A DNA stretch of 64,000 nt. Origin: Hyunsoonleella jejuensis (GTDB lineage Bacteria; Bacteroidota; Bacteroidia; Flavobacteriales; Flavobacteriaceae). The stretch's first letter is position 1, and each line of letters opens with the position of its first letter. Below are positions 19,321 through 29,939 of the stretch, one piece after another. A model generated the notes under the pieces. It made no database searches. It saw only the letters and a program-made list of their open reading frames with translations, and was not told the origin of the DNA. The stretch is from positions 62,001 to 126,000 of the forward strand of contig NZ_FOFN01000004.1 in assembly GCF_900111025.1 (NCBI RefSeq). The letters run 5' to 3'. Made by a program: the position numbers and the translations under genes.

Positions 19321-19336
19321 ATCGTAACATTACGAT
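19321..19336. promoter_or_regulatory. 16-bp perfect palindrome before nhaC
   Basis: ATCGTAA-CA-TTACGAT, 14 bases before the nhaC ATG. It may be an operator or a leader hairpin. An AGGA sequence, rare in this window, lies between it and the ATG. Palindromes of this size occur a few times by chance. Confidence 0.35.
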
Positions 19337-19350
19337 ACAAAAAAGGACCT

Positions 19351-20838
19351 ATGAAAGACGAACAGAATATCTCTAAATTTAAAGCCGATAACCAAAATAT
19401 TGTTGAAAATACCGAATTGAACATTTGGGAGGCTCTAATCCCATTATTTGCACTAGTAGGAATGCTGGCCTATAATGTTTTTGTTTTTGGAGATGATGCA
19501 ATAAGTGGTTCTAATCAATTTATTCTGTTACTTGGTGCGGCAGTAGCGGCTATAGTTGGTTTTTACAATAAAGTATCCTATGCCATAATGCTTGACGAAG
19601 TTGCCGAAAGCATAAAATCTGCAACTGGAGCCATTCTTATACTTTTAATGGTGGGAGCGCTTGCCGGAACTTGGTTAATAAGTGGTATTATCCCGTCGAT
19701 GATGTATTATGGTTTGCAAATTTTAAATCCCAATATATTTTTGGCTGCTTGTGTTATTATTTGTTCGATAACCTCCGTAGCGACTGGCAGTTCCTGGACT
19801 ACTGCCGCCACTGTGGGTATTGCATTGATTGGCATTGGAGAGGCCTTGGGTATATCATTAGGAATGACTGCCGGTGCTATACTTTCAGGAGCCTATTTCG
19901 GAGATAAAATGTCACCGCTCAGCGACACTACTAACTTAACTCCAATAATGGCTGGAGGAGAATTGTTCTCGCACATCAAGTATATGACACTAACAACTGT
20001 ACCAACTGTAATTATTACACTTGTTGTATTTACTATTATAGGTTTCACAATAGATACTAGCGGGATAACGGACACTTCGTCTATTCTAAAAACGATTGAT
20101 TCTGCATTTAACGTTAGCGGCTGGTTATTCATTGTCCCGTTGGTACTTGTTTTTTTGATTGTAAAAAAAACACCTCCGCTTGTAGCGCTTCTCATTGGAA
20201 CCCTACTTGGAGGCTTAGTTGCAATTATCGCGCAACCGGAAATTGTTAAAACAATATCAGGGGCGGACTCGCTTACATTCAAATCGGCGTACAAAGGCAT
20301 TATGAATGCAATGACAGTGGATACTGCAATAAAAACAACTAATGAAAATTTGAATGAACTTTTCACATCTGGAGGAATGAGCGGAATGCTCAAAACCGTA
20401 TGGTTAATTATTTGTGCCGTAGTGTTTGGCGGTGTAATGGACGCCATAGGTGCACTGTCAAAAATCAGTAAAGAATTACTAAACTTAGCCACAACAACCT
20501 TTGGTCTGTTTGCCAGTACGGTAATTAGCTGCCTAGCCATAAACGTTACGGCATCCGACCAATATCTTGCATTGGTTGTTCCTGGTAAAATGTTTAAAAA
20601 GGCTTACGAGGATAGAGGGCTCGCTCCTGAAAACTTAAGTAGAACACTTGAGGATTCAGGCACCGTAACCTCACCCCTTATACCATGGAACACCTGCGGG
20701 GCATACCACAGTAGCGTACTCGGTGTAAGTGTTTTCGATTATTTCTTCTATGCCATTTTTAATTGGTTAAGTCCTTTTATGACTCTTCTTTTCGCAGCCT
20801 TTAAAATAAAAATCAAGCAACTTTCAATTTCTAAATAA
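19351..20838 (+). CDS. nhaC: Na+/H+ antiporter NhaC family protein
   Basis: This 495-residue inner-membrane transporter has about 11-12 hydrophobic segments. NhaC-family marks are SSWTTAATVGIALIGIGEAL, GAILSGAYFGDKMSPLSDTT in the middle and DSGTVTSPLIPWNTCGAYHS near the C-terminus. It exchanges sodium for protons, giving salt and pH tolerance fitting a marine flavobacterium. Some NhaC-family members move malate/lactate with sodium, so the substrate is not certain. It is transcribed alone; a 16-bp palindrome immediately upstream may regulate it. Confidence 0.92.
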   Translation: MKDEQNISKFKADNQNIVENTELNIWEALIPLFALVGMLAYNVFVFGDDAISGSNQFILLLGAAVAAIVGFYNKVSYAIMLDEVAESIKSATGAILILLMVGALAGTWLISGIIPSMMYYGLQILNPNIFLAACVIICSITSVATGSSWTTAATVGIALIGIGEALGISLGMTAGAILSGAYFGDKMSPLSDTTNLTPIMAGGELFSHIKYMTLTTVPTVIITLVVFTIIGFTIDTSGITDTSSILKTIDSAFNVSGWLFIVPLVLVFLIVKKTPPLVALLIGTLLGGLVAIIAQPEIVKTISGADSLTFKSAYKGIMNAMTVDTAIKTTNENLNELFTSGGMSGMLKTVWLIICAVVFGGVMDAIGALSKISKELLNLATTTFGLFASTVISCLAINVTASDQYLALVVPGKMFKKAYEDRGLAPENLSRTLEDSGTVTSPLIPWNTCGAYHSSVLGVSVFDYFFYAIFNWLSPFMTLLFAAFKIKIKQLSISK

Positions 20839-21004
20839 AGGATACCTTACCCATATTTACTCAAATTTGTCAAGTAGATAATTTTGAACTTAATTTTCTA
20901 TGCATTTCTCAAAAAACAATACCGCTTTTTGAGGCCATACAGAAATGCTATTATCCGATAAACTTTTATAATTACGTTATATATAAACAGGTGATATGAA
21001 GCGC

Positions 21005-21012
21005 TAGTTTTG
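21005..21012 (+). promoter_or_regulatory. -7 element (TAGTTTTG) of the peroxiredoxin operon
   Basis: A perfect TAnnTTTG about 46 bases upstream of the peroxiredoxin ATG. No exact -33 TTTG is seen. Confidence 0.4.
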
Positions 21013-21057
21013 TCATGACCATAGAAAAGAAATAATCAAACTTTAAATAAAATAATT

Positions 21058-21702
21058 ATGACCTTAGTAGGAAAAAAATTTCCAGATTTAAACGTAAATG
21101 CTATCAACGAATTAGGCGATACTTTTAAATTAAATGTATTAGAAGAAGCCGTAAATAATAATAAAAAAGTAGTACTGTTTTGGTATCCAAAAGATTTCAC
21201 TTTTGTATGCCCTACAGAATTGCATGCATTTCAAGCAGCACTAGGTGAGTTTGAAAAACGCAACACTATTGTTATTGGTGCCTCATGTGATACTGCCGAA
21301 GTACATTTTGCATGGTTAAATACAGAAAAGGATCATGGAGGGATTGAAGGTGTAACGTATCCGCTTATAGCAGACTCTAACAGAAACCTGGCGTCTACCC
21401 TTGGTATTTTAGATATCACTAACGAAACTTATAACGAAGAAACCGGTGTTGTTACTGTAGAAGGTGATAACGTAACATACAGAGCTACATACATTATCGA
21501 TGAAGAAGGTGTTGTACAACACGAAAGCATCAACAATATGCCATTAGGAAGAAACGTTGGTGAGTACTTACGTTTAATTGATGCCCTAACGCACGTACAA
21601 GAAAAAGGCGAGGTGTGTCCTGCAAACTGGGAAGAAGGAAAAGACGCAATGAATGCGAATAGAGATGGTGTTGCTGAGTATTTAGCAGCGCACGTAAACT
21701 AA
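21058..21702 (+). CDS. typical 2-Cys peroxiredoxin (AhpC/Prx1 type)
   Basis: This 214-residue peroxidase reduces hydrogen peroxide and organic peroxides. The peroxidatic Cys is residue 51 in KDFTFVCPTELHAF, with the supporting Thr and downstream Arg in place. The resolving Cys is residue 187 in GEVCPANWEEG. The chain has a normal Prx1-type C-terminal helix. A thioredoxin gene and a small partner follow, giving an electron donor in the same transcription direction. A 120-base inverted repeat sits between them. Confidence 0.95.
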   Translation: MTLVGKKFPDLNVNAINELGDTFKLNVLEEAVNNNKKVVLFWYPKDFTFVCPTELHAFQAALGEFEKRNTIVIGASCDTAEVHFAWLNTEKDHGGIEGVTYPLIADSNRNLASTLGILDITNETYNEETGVVTVEGDNVTYRATYIIDEEGVVQHESINNMPLGRNVGEYLRLIDALTHVQEKGEVCPANWEEGKDAMNANRDGVAEYLAAHVN

Positions 21703-21722
21703 AAACCCTTAAATATAATGAT

Positions 21723-21843
21723 TGTCAATTCGAGTGAATTTTTCGATTGAAATGAGTAAAATTTGTATCGAGAATATTTCATTTATAATATTGTTCTCGA
21801 TACAATTTCGATTACAAAAATCGAAATCACTCGAACTGACATT
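21723..21843. repeat. large imperfect inverted repeat between peroxiredoxin and thioredoxin genes
   Basis: The outer arms share TGTCA(A/G)TTCGAGTGA and its complement (TCACTCGAACTGACA). The inner arms share TTGTATCGAGAA and its complement around a short AT loop. The whole folds as one long hairpin. Such TTCGAGTGA/GTATCGAGAA palindromes are familiar as dispersed intergenic repeats in flavobacteria. It could attenuate or stabilise the peroxiredoxin message. Confidence 0.75.
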
Positions 21844-21859
21844 ACGAATTTAAACAGTT

Positions 21860-22174
21860 ATGCTAAAAGAATTAAATCAAGATAATTTACAAGACTTAGT
21901 TTCTGAAAATGATACGGTTGTTGTGCAATATTCTGCTACATGGTGCGGTAATTGTCGTATAATGAAACCTAAGGTAAAAAAGTTAGCTTCAGAATTAGAA
22001 GATGTAACTTTTATTATTGCTGACGCGGAAAAGTTTCCAGAAAGCAGAAAGCTTGCAACTGTTGATAATTTACCAACCTTTGCTACCTTTAAAAATGGTG
22101 CTTTTGTAAATCAAGTACAAACCAACAAGTTTGATGTTTTAAAAGACTTAGTACATGAAGTTACCAGTAATTAA
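21860..22174 (+). CDS. thioredoxin family protein
   Basis: This 104-residue thioredoxin fold has the active site SATWCGNCRIMKP (WCGNC instead of the usual WCGPC) and the cis-Pro loop DNLPTFATFKNG. It is cytoplasmic, with no signal peptide. Its position between the peroxiredoxin and the small downstream gene suggests it recycles the peroxiredoxin disulfide. The end overlaps the next gene by 20 bases. Confidence 0.93.
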   Translation: MLKELNQDNLQDLVSENDTVVVQYSATWCGNCRIMKPKVKKLASELEDVTFIIADAEKFPESRKLATVDNLPTFATFKNGAFVNQVQTNKFDVLKDLVHEVTSN

Positions 22175-22412
22175 GCATTTAACAAATTTTATAGAAGACA
22201 ACGATGAGGATTTTGTTGTTGAAACTATTGAAACATTAGAAGCCTTAACAGAAGTACCCTCCTTAAAGGATGAGGAACTAGACGTTATTGGAGAACTCAT
22301 CTCTAACATGTATGGCGCACTAGAAGTTAATAAAATGACCAAAGATGGTACGCCAAAAAAAGAAGCTTTAAACAGCTTTATGAAACGTGTTATGGGTTCT
22401 ATTGACACCTAA
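22155..22412 (+). CDS. small conserved protein of the peroxiredoxin-thioredoxin operon (DUF6952-like)
   Basis: This 85-residue acidic, helical protein (KHLTNFIEDNDEDFVVETIE, DVIGELISNMYGALEVNKM) has no Cys or catalytic motif. I recognise it as the small protein that follows thioredoxin in Bacteroidota peroxiredoxin operons, probably DUF6952. The 20-base overlap with thioredoxin implies coupled translation. An adaptor or regulator role is inference. Confidence 0.75.
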   Translation: MKLPVIKHLTNFIEDNDEDFVVETIETLEALTEVPSLKDEELDVIGELISNMYGALEVNKMTKDGTPKKEALNSFMKRVMGSIDT

Positions 22413-22437
22413 TTGAAAAAGAAAAATGTTATATCTA

Positions 22438-22470
22438 AAGCCGTCTCTTTTGAGGTGGCTTTTTTGTTTC
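22438..22470 (+). terminator. intrinsic terminator of the peroxiredoxin operon
   Basis: AAGCCGTCTC pairs fully (two G-U pairs) with GAGGTGGCTT around TTTT and runs into TTTTT. Confidence 0.85.
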
Positions 22471-22510
22471 TCCAAAATTGACTTTGTAAAAAATTTCAAC
22501 TACCTTCGTT

Positions 22511-22580
22511 TAATGTCGGATATAAGCCCCTTGTGCTGAGCTTGTCGAAGTATTAAATAACGGCGCATATCCGTTAATAC
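22511..22580. repeat. structured repeat with REP-like core upstream of the DUF6090 gene
   Basis: TTAA/CGGATAT at 22511-22523 pairs with ATATCCG/TTAA at 22567-22577, with GCC/GGC inside. The loop carries GCTGAGCTTGTCGAAGT (22535-22551), a core shared with the element at 37345-37363. This core is a widespread extragenic repeat sequence in bacteria. Confidence 0.6.
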
Positions 22581-22613
22581 GTTGTGCTTCATTATTCTGA
22601 ACACCAATGACCA

Positions 22614-23378
22614 ATGATAAAATTCTTTAGAAAAATTAGAAAAAAACTACTCTCTGAAAATAAGTTCAGTAAATATATTCTGTATGCGATTGGCGAAATT
22701 ATTCTTGTTGTTATTGGAATTTTAATAGCACTTCAAATTAATAGTAAGAAAGAAGAAATAAATAATAGAATAGTTGAGCAGTCTATCCTTAATAATTTAA
22801 AAGAAGATTTTAATAAAAACCAACAAGAAATTGAAGTATTAATATTTGCAAATAATAAATATCATCGCAATTTAAATAAGTTCATTGAAATTCTTAAGAC
22901 GACTCCTAAAGATATAAAAGTTAAAATTGATGATACTTTGGCAATTGTCGCAATTGCAGCACCAACATATATTCCTACAACTTCAACTATAGATGTAATA
23001 ATATCAACTGGAAAAATTGATTTAATAAAAAATGAGGAATTAAAAACTTTGATAAGTCGCTTTAAAAGAGAAGTCGCTGATTTAAGTGAAGACGAAAAGG
23101 ATGTACGGATTTTGGCAAATATTCAAATATGTCCATTATTAGGACAAAACAGTGATATGATTGATGTGTATCAAAACACTTATCCTTATACAGTTGATAG
23201 GTTTAATAAGATTAAATTAAGTTCATCTTCAATGATATTAAATTCCAATTTATTAGGCTCGTTAATAGCTCAACGATTTTATTACAATAAAATGATTTTA
23301 AATGAGTTGAATAGTATTTCAGAAATGCAAAAAGAAATTCTACAACTTATAAATAGTGAAATTGATACTGAAGAATAA
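22614..23378 (+). CDS. DUF6090 family membrane protein
   Basis: This 254-residue protein begins with the recognisable family leader MIKFFRKIRKKLLSENKFSK, then YILYAIGEIILVVIGILIAL as one transmembrane segment. A long helical, charged domain follows, with NLKEDFNKNQQEIEVLIFAN-like coiled coil and STIDVIISTGKIDLIKNEEL. DUF6090 proteins are numerous and variable in flavobacteria, often in several paralogues per genome; no function is established. It is flanked on both sides by structured repeats, so it looks like an independent, perhaps mobile, unit. Confidence 0.8.
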   Translation: MIKFFRKIRKKLLSENKFSKYILYAIGEIILVVIGILIALQINSKKEEINNRIVEQSILNNLKEDFNKNQQEIEVLIFANNKYHRNLNKFIEILKTTPKDIKVKIDDTLAIVAIAAPTYIPTTSTIDVIISTGKIDLIKNEELKTLISRFKREVADLSEDEKDVRILANIQICPLLGQNSDMIDVYQNTYPYTVDRFNKIKLSSSSMILNSNLLGSLIAQRFYYNKMILNELNSISEMQKEILQLINSEIDTEE

Positions 23379-23389
23379 AAAAATAACGA

Positions 23390-23523
23390 AAGGCTAACAA
23401 CGTATAAAATTAATTGCTAGTTCAAGCTTGCTTACGAAAATCCTAGCGGATTTTCTATACGATTTGATTTGCTAAATTAGGAACTTAAACACGCAACTAA
23501 TCTTATACAAACACGTTAAACGA
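23390..23523. repeat. 134-base attC-like hairpin element after the DUF6090 gene
   Basis: The element opens with GGCTAACAAC and closes with CACGTTAAAC. GTATAAAATTAATTGC pairs with GCAACTAATCTTATAC (14 of 16). AGTTC/GAACT pairs further in, and GAAAATCC-TAGC-GGATTTTC forms an apical hairpin. The AAC...GTT ends and imperfect single-strand fold recall integron attC sites, but no integron integrase is in the window. Confidence 0.65.
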
Positions 23524-23536
23524 AACTCTAAAAAAG

Positions 23537-24007
23537 TCATTTCAACAATTCAATAACATCCCGAAACTTCTTTTCTTCAGCATAATCTATAGCTGTTTTC
23601 TCCTCATTATCTTTAATAGTAGCATCTGCATTATGCTTCAACAATAGTTCCACCATTTTAGTTTGTCCGTACATACTAGCGAAAATTAAAGATGTATATC
23701 CCAAATTATTTTGCGCATTAATGTTGGCGCCTTTTTTTAATAACAGTTTTGCCAAGGTTGTATTACCTTTAAAGGCTACACCAATTAATGCTGTATTGCT
23801 GGAACCATCAGTATCATCAACTGGGGCATTGTACTCTAAAAGCGTTTCAACAATATCTTTTTTATCAAAATAGGCTGCAAAAATTAGTGGTGTAAACCCT
23901 CTAGAATCTTTACCGTTTACCAAATTTGGATGTAGTTTTAACAAGGTTTCTACCCTATCTTTCTCTCCGGATTGTATAGCTCCGAAAAAATGTGTAATGT
24001 CATTCAT
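23537..24007 (-). CDS. ankyrin repeat protein (AnkB-like, with KatG)
   Basis: This 156-residue protein is made of four to five ankyrin repeats, seen as DSRGFTPLIFAAYFDKKDIV, GSSNTALIGVAFKGNTTLA, NLGYTSLIFASMYGQTKMV and EEKTAIDYAEEKK. It has no signal peptide. It lies 78 bases downstream of katG on the same strand. Ankyrin proteins paired with periplasmic or cytoplasmic catalases (for example AnkB with KatB in Pseudomonas) are needed for full catalase activity, so a chaperone-like or haem-supply role for KatG is a reasonable inference. Confidence 0.88.
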   Translation of the reverse strand: MNDITHFFGAIQSGEKDRVETLLKLHPNLVNGKDSRGFTPLIFAAYFDKKDIVETLLEYNAPVDDTDGSSNTALIGVAFKGNTTLAKLLLKKGANINAQNNLGYTSLIFASMYGQTKMVELLLKHNADATIKDNEEKTAIDYAEEKKFRDVIELLK

Positions 24008-24085
24008 AGTAATTCAAACATAAAACAAAATTGGGACAAACATTATAAAAACATTCATCCCAATTTCTACTATTAACCAACCAAA

Positions 24086-26601
<2,516 letters not shown>

Positions 26602-27108
26602 ATGGCTAATATCACTTTAGGCGGAACGCCTGTAAAAACTTCTGGTGAACTACCATCAGTTGGTTCTCAGATTTCAGATTTCGAATTGGTGGCAATCGAT
26701 TTATCTACAAAAACCCTTGCTGATTTTAAAGGCAAAAAATTGGTTTTAAATATTTTTCCAAGCGTAAATACGGGCGTTTGTGCTGCTTCCGTAAGACAAT
26801 TTAACACAGAGGCCAGCGAACTAGACAATACAAACGTGTTATGTATCTCTAGAGATTTACCTTTCGCTCAGGATCAGTTTTGTGCAGCGGAAGGCTTAGA
26901 CAATGTGGTGATGCTTTCTGACTTTAAAACAGGGAAATTTGGAAAGGACTATGGTGTGATGTTTGTAAGCGGTGGTTTTGATGGCCTGCTGTCTAGAAGT
27001 ATTATTGTAACAGATACTTCTGGAAAAGTATTGCATACTGAACAAGTACCAGAAACTGGAGACGAACCAAACTACAAAGCGGCATTAGAAGCTTTACAGG
27101 ATGCCTAA
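26602..27108 (+). CDS. tpx: thiol peroxidase
   Basis: This 168-residue atypical 2-Cys peroxiredoxin has the peroxidatic Cys60 in FPSVNTGVCAASVRQFN and the resolving Cys93 in LPFAQDQFCAAEG, the spacing of Tpx. It reduces peroxides with thioredoxin and prefers alkyl peroxides. It is divergent from katG, consistent with shared peroxide control. The dgkA start overlaps its last eight bases. Confidence 0.96.
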   Translation: MANITLGGTPVKTSGELPSVGSQISDFELVAIDLSTKTLADFKGKKLVLNIFPSVNTGVCAASVRQFNTEASELDNTNVLCISRDLPFAQDQFCAAEGLDNVVMLSDFKTGKFGKDYGVMFVSGGFDGLLSRSIIVTDTSGKVLHTEQVPETGDEPNYKAALEALQDA

Positions 27109-27466
27109 AAACGAATCCTTCTTGGTAAATCGCATAAAAAGTGTAGGATATGCACTTAAAGGCGCCTTATTACTTACTAAAGAGCCTAGTATAAAAATCC
27201 AGCTTGTTATTACTGTATTAGTAACTATAGCTGGATTTTATTTTGAAATTTCCAAAACTGAATGGCTTATTCAAATACTGGCTATTGCTTTGGTTATGGG
27301 AATTGAAGGCATAAATACCGCCATTGAAGAAATTGCCAACTTTATTCATCCGGAATATAATGCGAAAATTGGTTACATAAAGGACATTGCCGCTGGTGCT
27401 GTTTTTATTGCGGCTATTTCTACTTTTATAATGGGATGTATTATTTATATTCCTAAGATTTTTTAA
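27101..27466 (+). CDS. diacylglycerol/undecaprenol kinase family protein
   Basis: This 121-residue integral membrane kinase has three transmembrane helices. The family's active-site residues lie in GIEGINTAIEEIANFI (Glu and Asn) and IGYIKDIAAGAVFIAAI (Asp). DgkA-type proteins in Bacteroidota phosphorylate diacylglycerol or undecaprenol for lipid recycling. It overlaps tpx by eight bases and precedes ftsK by 63, so it may be made from the tpx message. Confidence 0.93.
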   Translation: MPKNESFLVNRIKSVGYALKGALLLTKEPSIKIQLVITVLVTIAGFYFEISKTEWLIQILAIALVMGIEGINTAIEEIANFIHPEYNAKIGYIKDIAAGAVFIAAISTFIMGCIIYIPKIF

Positions 27467-27502
27467 AGTAATAATCCATCTAGGATAAACGTTAGTAATT
27501 TG

Positions 27503-27510
27503 TATTTTTG
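27503..27510 (+). promoter_or_regulatory. -7 element (TATTTTTG) of ftsK
   Basis: A perfect TAnnTTTG 19 bases before the ftsK ATG. No exact -33 element is seen. Confidence 0.4.
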
Positions 27511-27529
27511 CTGAAACTAAATCCGCATA

Positions 27530-29917
27530 ATGGCGAAACGAACCAAAACTAAAAAACCTACTAAATCTAAATTCAAAACACCAAGTTTTAAGTTGTCCAA
27601 TCAACAAAAGCTCGTGTTTGGTAGTTTTTTAGTGATTTTTGGTATCATTCTTTGCGTTTCATTTATCTCTTTTTTCTTTACAGGTAAGGCAGATCAAAGT
27701 ACACTTTCAAATTTTGCGTCACGCGATACCGAAGCACAAAATTGGTTGAGTAAAATTGGAGCATGGTTAAGCGATTTTTTTATTCACCGTGGTTTTGGTA
27801 TCTCAGCATTCATTGTATCTGGTTTGGTTTTTTTATCAGGTATTTATGTATTGATGGACATCAACAGAGCAAAATTAAGAAAACATTGGTTCTGGGGGAT
27901 TCTTATTATGATTTGGTGCTCTGTCCTTCTAGGATTTTTCGCTTCAAAAAACGATATACTCGGTGGCACTATTGGTTTTGAGGTAAATAGTTTTTTACAG
28001 GATTATATTGGGAAAATTGGCACTTCACTCCTATTATTGTTTGGACTAATTACTTATCTCGCAATGCGATTTAAAGTTACCTTTGATAGCTTTAAGCGCC
28101 TGTTTTCGTCAGCTAAAAACGATATAAAAAAAGAATTCTCTGATATACAAGACGATACCTTCGTTGTTGATAATAACCTTTCGGAAGAGGCAGAAGCAAT
28201 AAAAACGGCGTTTGATATTCCTCTAGATGAAAAACCTGAAAAAAACCCCATAAAGCAACCAAAACCCGTCACAGAAGTTGCACCAATGGAAGTAAGCATT
28301 CCTGAATCTGAACCAGAAGAAGACACAGAGCTAGAAATTAAGGTGGAAGCGCTAACAGAAGAATTATCTGAAACCGATAATTTGGCCAATAAGTTGGTGG
28401 AAGATTTTGGACTGTTCGATCCTACGCTAGAGCTAGGTAATTATCAATTCCCTCACCTAGATTTATTAAAAAAGTATGATGCTGAAGGCATAAAAATAAA
28501 TCAAGAAGAATTAGAGGAAAATAAAAACCGTATTGTTGAAACCCTTAGCAACTACAAAATAGGTATTGCAAGTATAAAAGCTACTATAGGTCCAACTGTT
28601 ACACTTTACGAAATAGTACCAGACGCTGGTATTCGTATTTCAAAAATTAAAAATCTGGAAGATGATATTGCCTTATCGCTTTCTGCATTAGGTATTCGTA
28701 TTATTGCACCAATTCCAGGAAAAGGCACCATAGGTATAGAAGTACCTAATAAAAACGCCACAATCGTTTCCATGCGCTCTGTGATAGCTTCCAAGAAATT
28801 TCAGGAATCTAAAATGCAGCTACCTATTGCACTGGGAAAAACCATTAGCAATGAAACCTTGGTAGTAGATTTGGCTAAAATGCCACATTTACTAATGGCA
28901 GGTGCAACCGGACAAGGAAAATCGGTTGGATTAAATGCTGTTTTAACTTCGTTATTATACAAAAAACACCCTGCAGAAGTAAAATTTATTTTAGTAGACC
29001 CGAAGAAAGTTGAGCTTACCCTTTTTAATAAAATTGAACGTCACTATTTGGCAAAATTACCAGATAGCGAAGAAGCCATAATTACTGATAATACTAAGGT
29101 TATCAATACCTTAAATTCGCTTTGTATTGAAATGGATAACCGCTATGAACTTCTTAAAAATGCCATGTGCAGAAACATTGCGGAGTACAACAAGAAGTTT
29201 AAGGCTCGTAAATTAAACCCTAACGACGGCCATCAATTTTTACCCTACATTGTTCTGGTAGTTGATGAGTTTGCAGATTTGATTATGACTGCAGGTAAGG
29301 AAGTGGAAACACCTATTGCACGTTTAGCGCAATTAGCCCGTGCCATTGGTATTCATTTAATTATTGCTACGCAACGACCTTCTGTAAACGTTATTACAGG
29401 TATCATTAAAGCAAATTTCCCAGCGCGTATTGCGTTTAGGGTAACGTCTAAAATAGATTCTAGAACCATTTTGGATGGGTCTGGTGCAGATCAACTTATT
29501 GGTCGCGGAGATATGCTATACACGCAAGGCAACGACATAATTCGCGTACAATGTGCCTTTGTTGATACGCCCGAAGTTGAAAAAATCACTGATTATATTG
29601 GTTCGCAAAAAGCGTATCCTGAAGCCTATATGTTACCCGAATATGTGGGTGAAGAAAGTGGCACAAGTCTTGATATAGACATATCAGACAGAGACAAGCT
29701 ATTTAAGGATGCTGCTATCGTGATTGTAACAGCACAACAAGGTTCGGCCTCGTTATTACAACGAAAATTAAAACTAGGCTATAACAGAGCAGGACGCTTA
29801 ATAGACCAATTAGAAGCCGCAGGCATTGTAGGTCCTTTTGAAGGTAGTAAAGCAAGACAGGTTTTAGTTCCAGATTTAGCCTCTCTAGATGAGCTATTAG
29901 AAAATGAAAATATTTAA
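27530..29917 (+). CDS. ftsK: DNA translocase FtsK
   Basis: This 795-residue septal DNA pump clears chromosome termini and helps dimer resolution at division. Four transmembrane helices occupy about residues 25-190, followed by an acidic linker (SIPESEPEEDTELEIKVEAL). The alpha/beta RecA-like motor has Walker A MAGATGQGKSVGLNAVL and Walker B YIVLVVDEFADLIM, plus RPSVNVITGIIKANFPARIA. A C-terminal gamma winged helix (SLLQRKLKLGYNRAGRLIDQ) reads polar DNA signals. The linker is short compared with E. coli, as is usual in Bacteroidota. lolA follows, as it does after ftsK in many Gram-negative bacteria. Confidence 0.97.
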   Translation: MAKRTKTKKPTKSKFKTPSFKLSNQQKLVFGSFLVIFGIILCVSFISFFFTGKADQSTLSNFASRDTEAQNWLSKIGAWLSDFFIHRGFGISAFIVSGLVFLSGIYVLMDINRAKLRKHWFWGILIMIWCSVLLGFFASKNDILGGTIGFEVNSFLQDYIGKIGTSLLLLFGLITYLAMRFKVTFDSFKRLFSSAKNDIKKEFSDIQDDTFVVDNNLSEEAEAIKTAFDIPLDEKPEKNPIKQPKPVTEVAPMEVSIPESEPEEDTELEIKVEALTEELSETDNLANKLVEDFGLFDPTLELGNYQFPHLDLLKKYDAEGIKINQEELEENKNRIVETLSNYKIGIASIKATIGPTVTLYEIVPDAGIRISKIKNLEDDIALSLSALGIRIIAPIPGKGTIGIEVPNKNATIVSMRSVIASKKFQESKMQLPIALGKTISNETLVVDLAKMPHLLMAGATGQGKSVGLNAVLTSLLYKKHPAEVKFILVDPKKVELTLFNKIERHYLAKLPDSEEAIITDNTKVINTLNSLCIEMDNRYELLKNAMCRNIAEYNKKFKARKLNPNDGHQFLPYIVLVVDEFADLIMTAGKEVETPIARLAQLARAIGIHLIIATQRPSVNVITGIIKANFPARIAFRVTSKIDSRTILDGSGADQLIGRGDMLYTQGNDIIRVQCAFVDTPEVEKITDYIGSQKAYPEAYMLPEYVGEESGTSLDIDISDRDKLFKDAAIVIVTAQQGSASLLQRKLKLGYNRAGRLIDQLEAAGIVGPFEGSKARQVLVPDLASLDELLENENI

Positions 29918-29939
29918 TTTTGTATTAAAGCAAAAACAA

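Noticed and set aside
19893-20540. Long antisense open frame inside nhaC
   Set aside because: It has no own promoter or family pattern and mirrors codon use of the transporter gene.
20908-20933. Hairpin CTCAAAAA/TTTTTGAG after nhaC as terminator
   Set aside because: No T-run follows on either strand; kept only as a note.
29904-29939. Earlier start for lolA overlapping ftsK
   Set aside because: It would add a non-signal leader before an excellent signal peptide.
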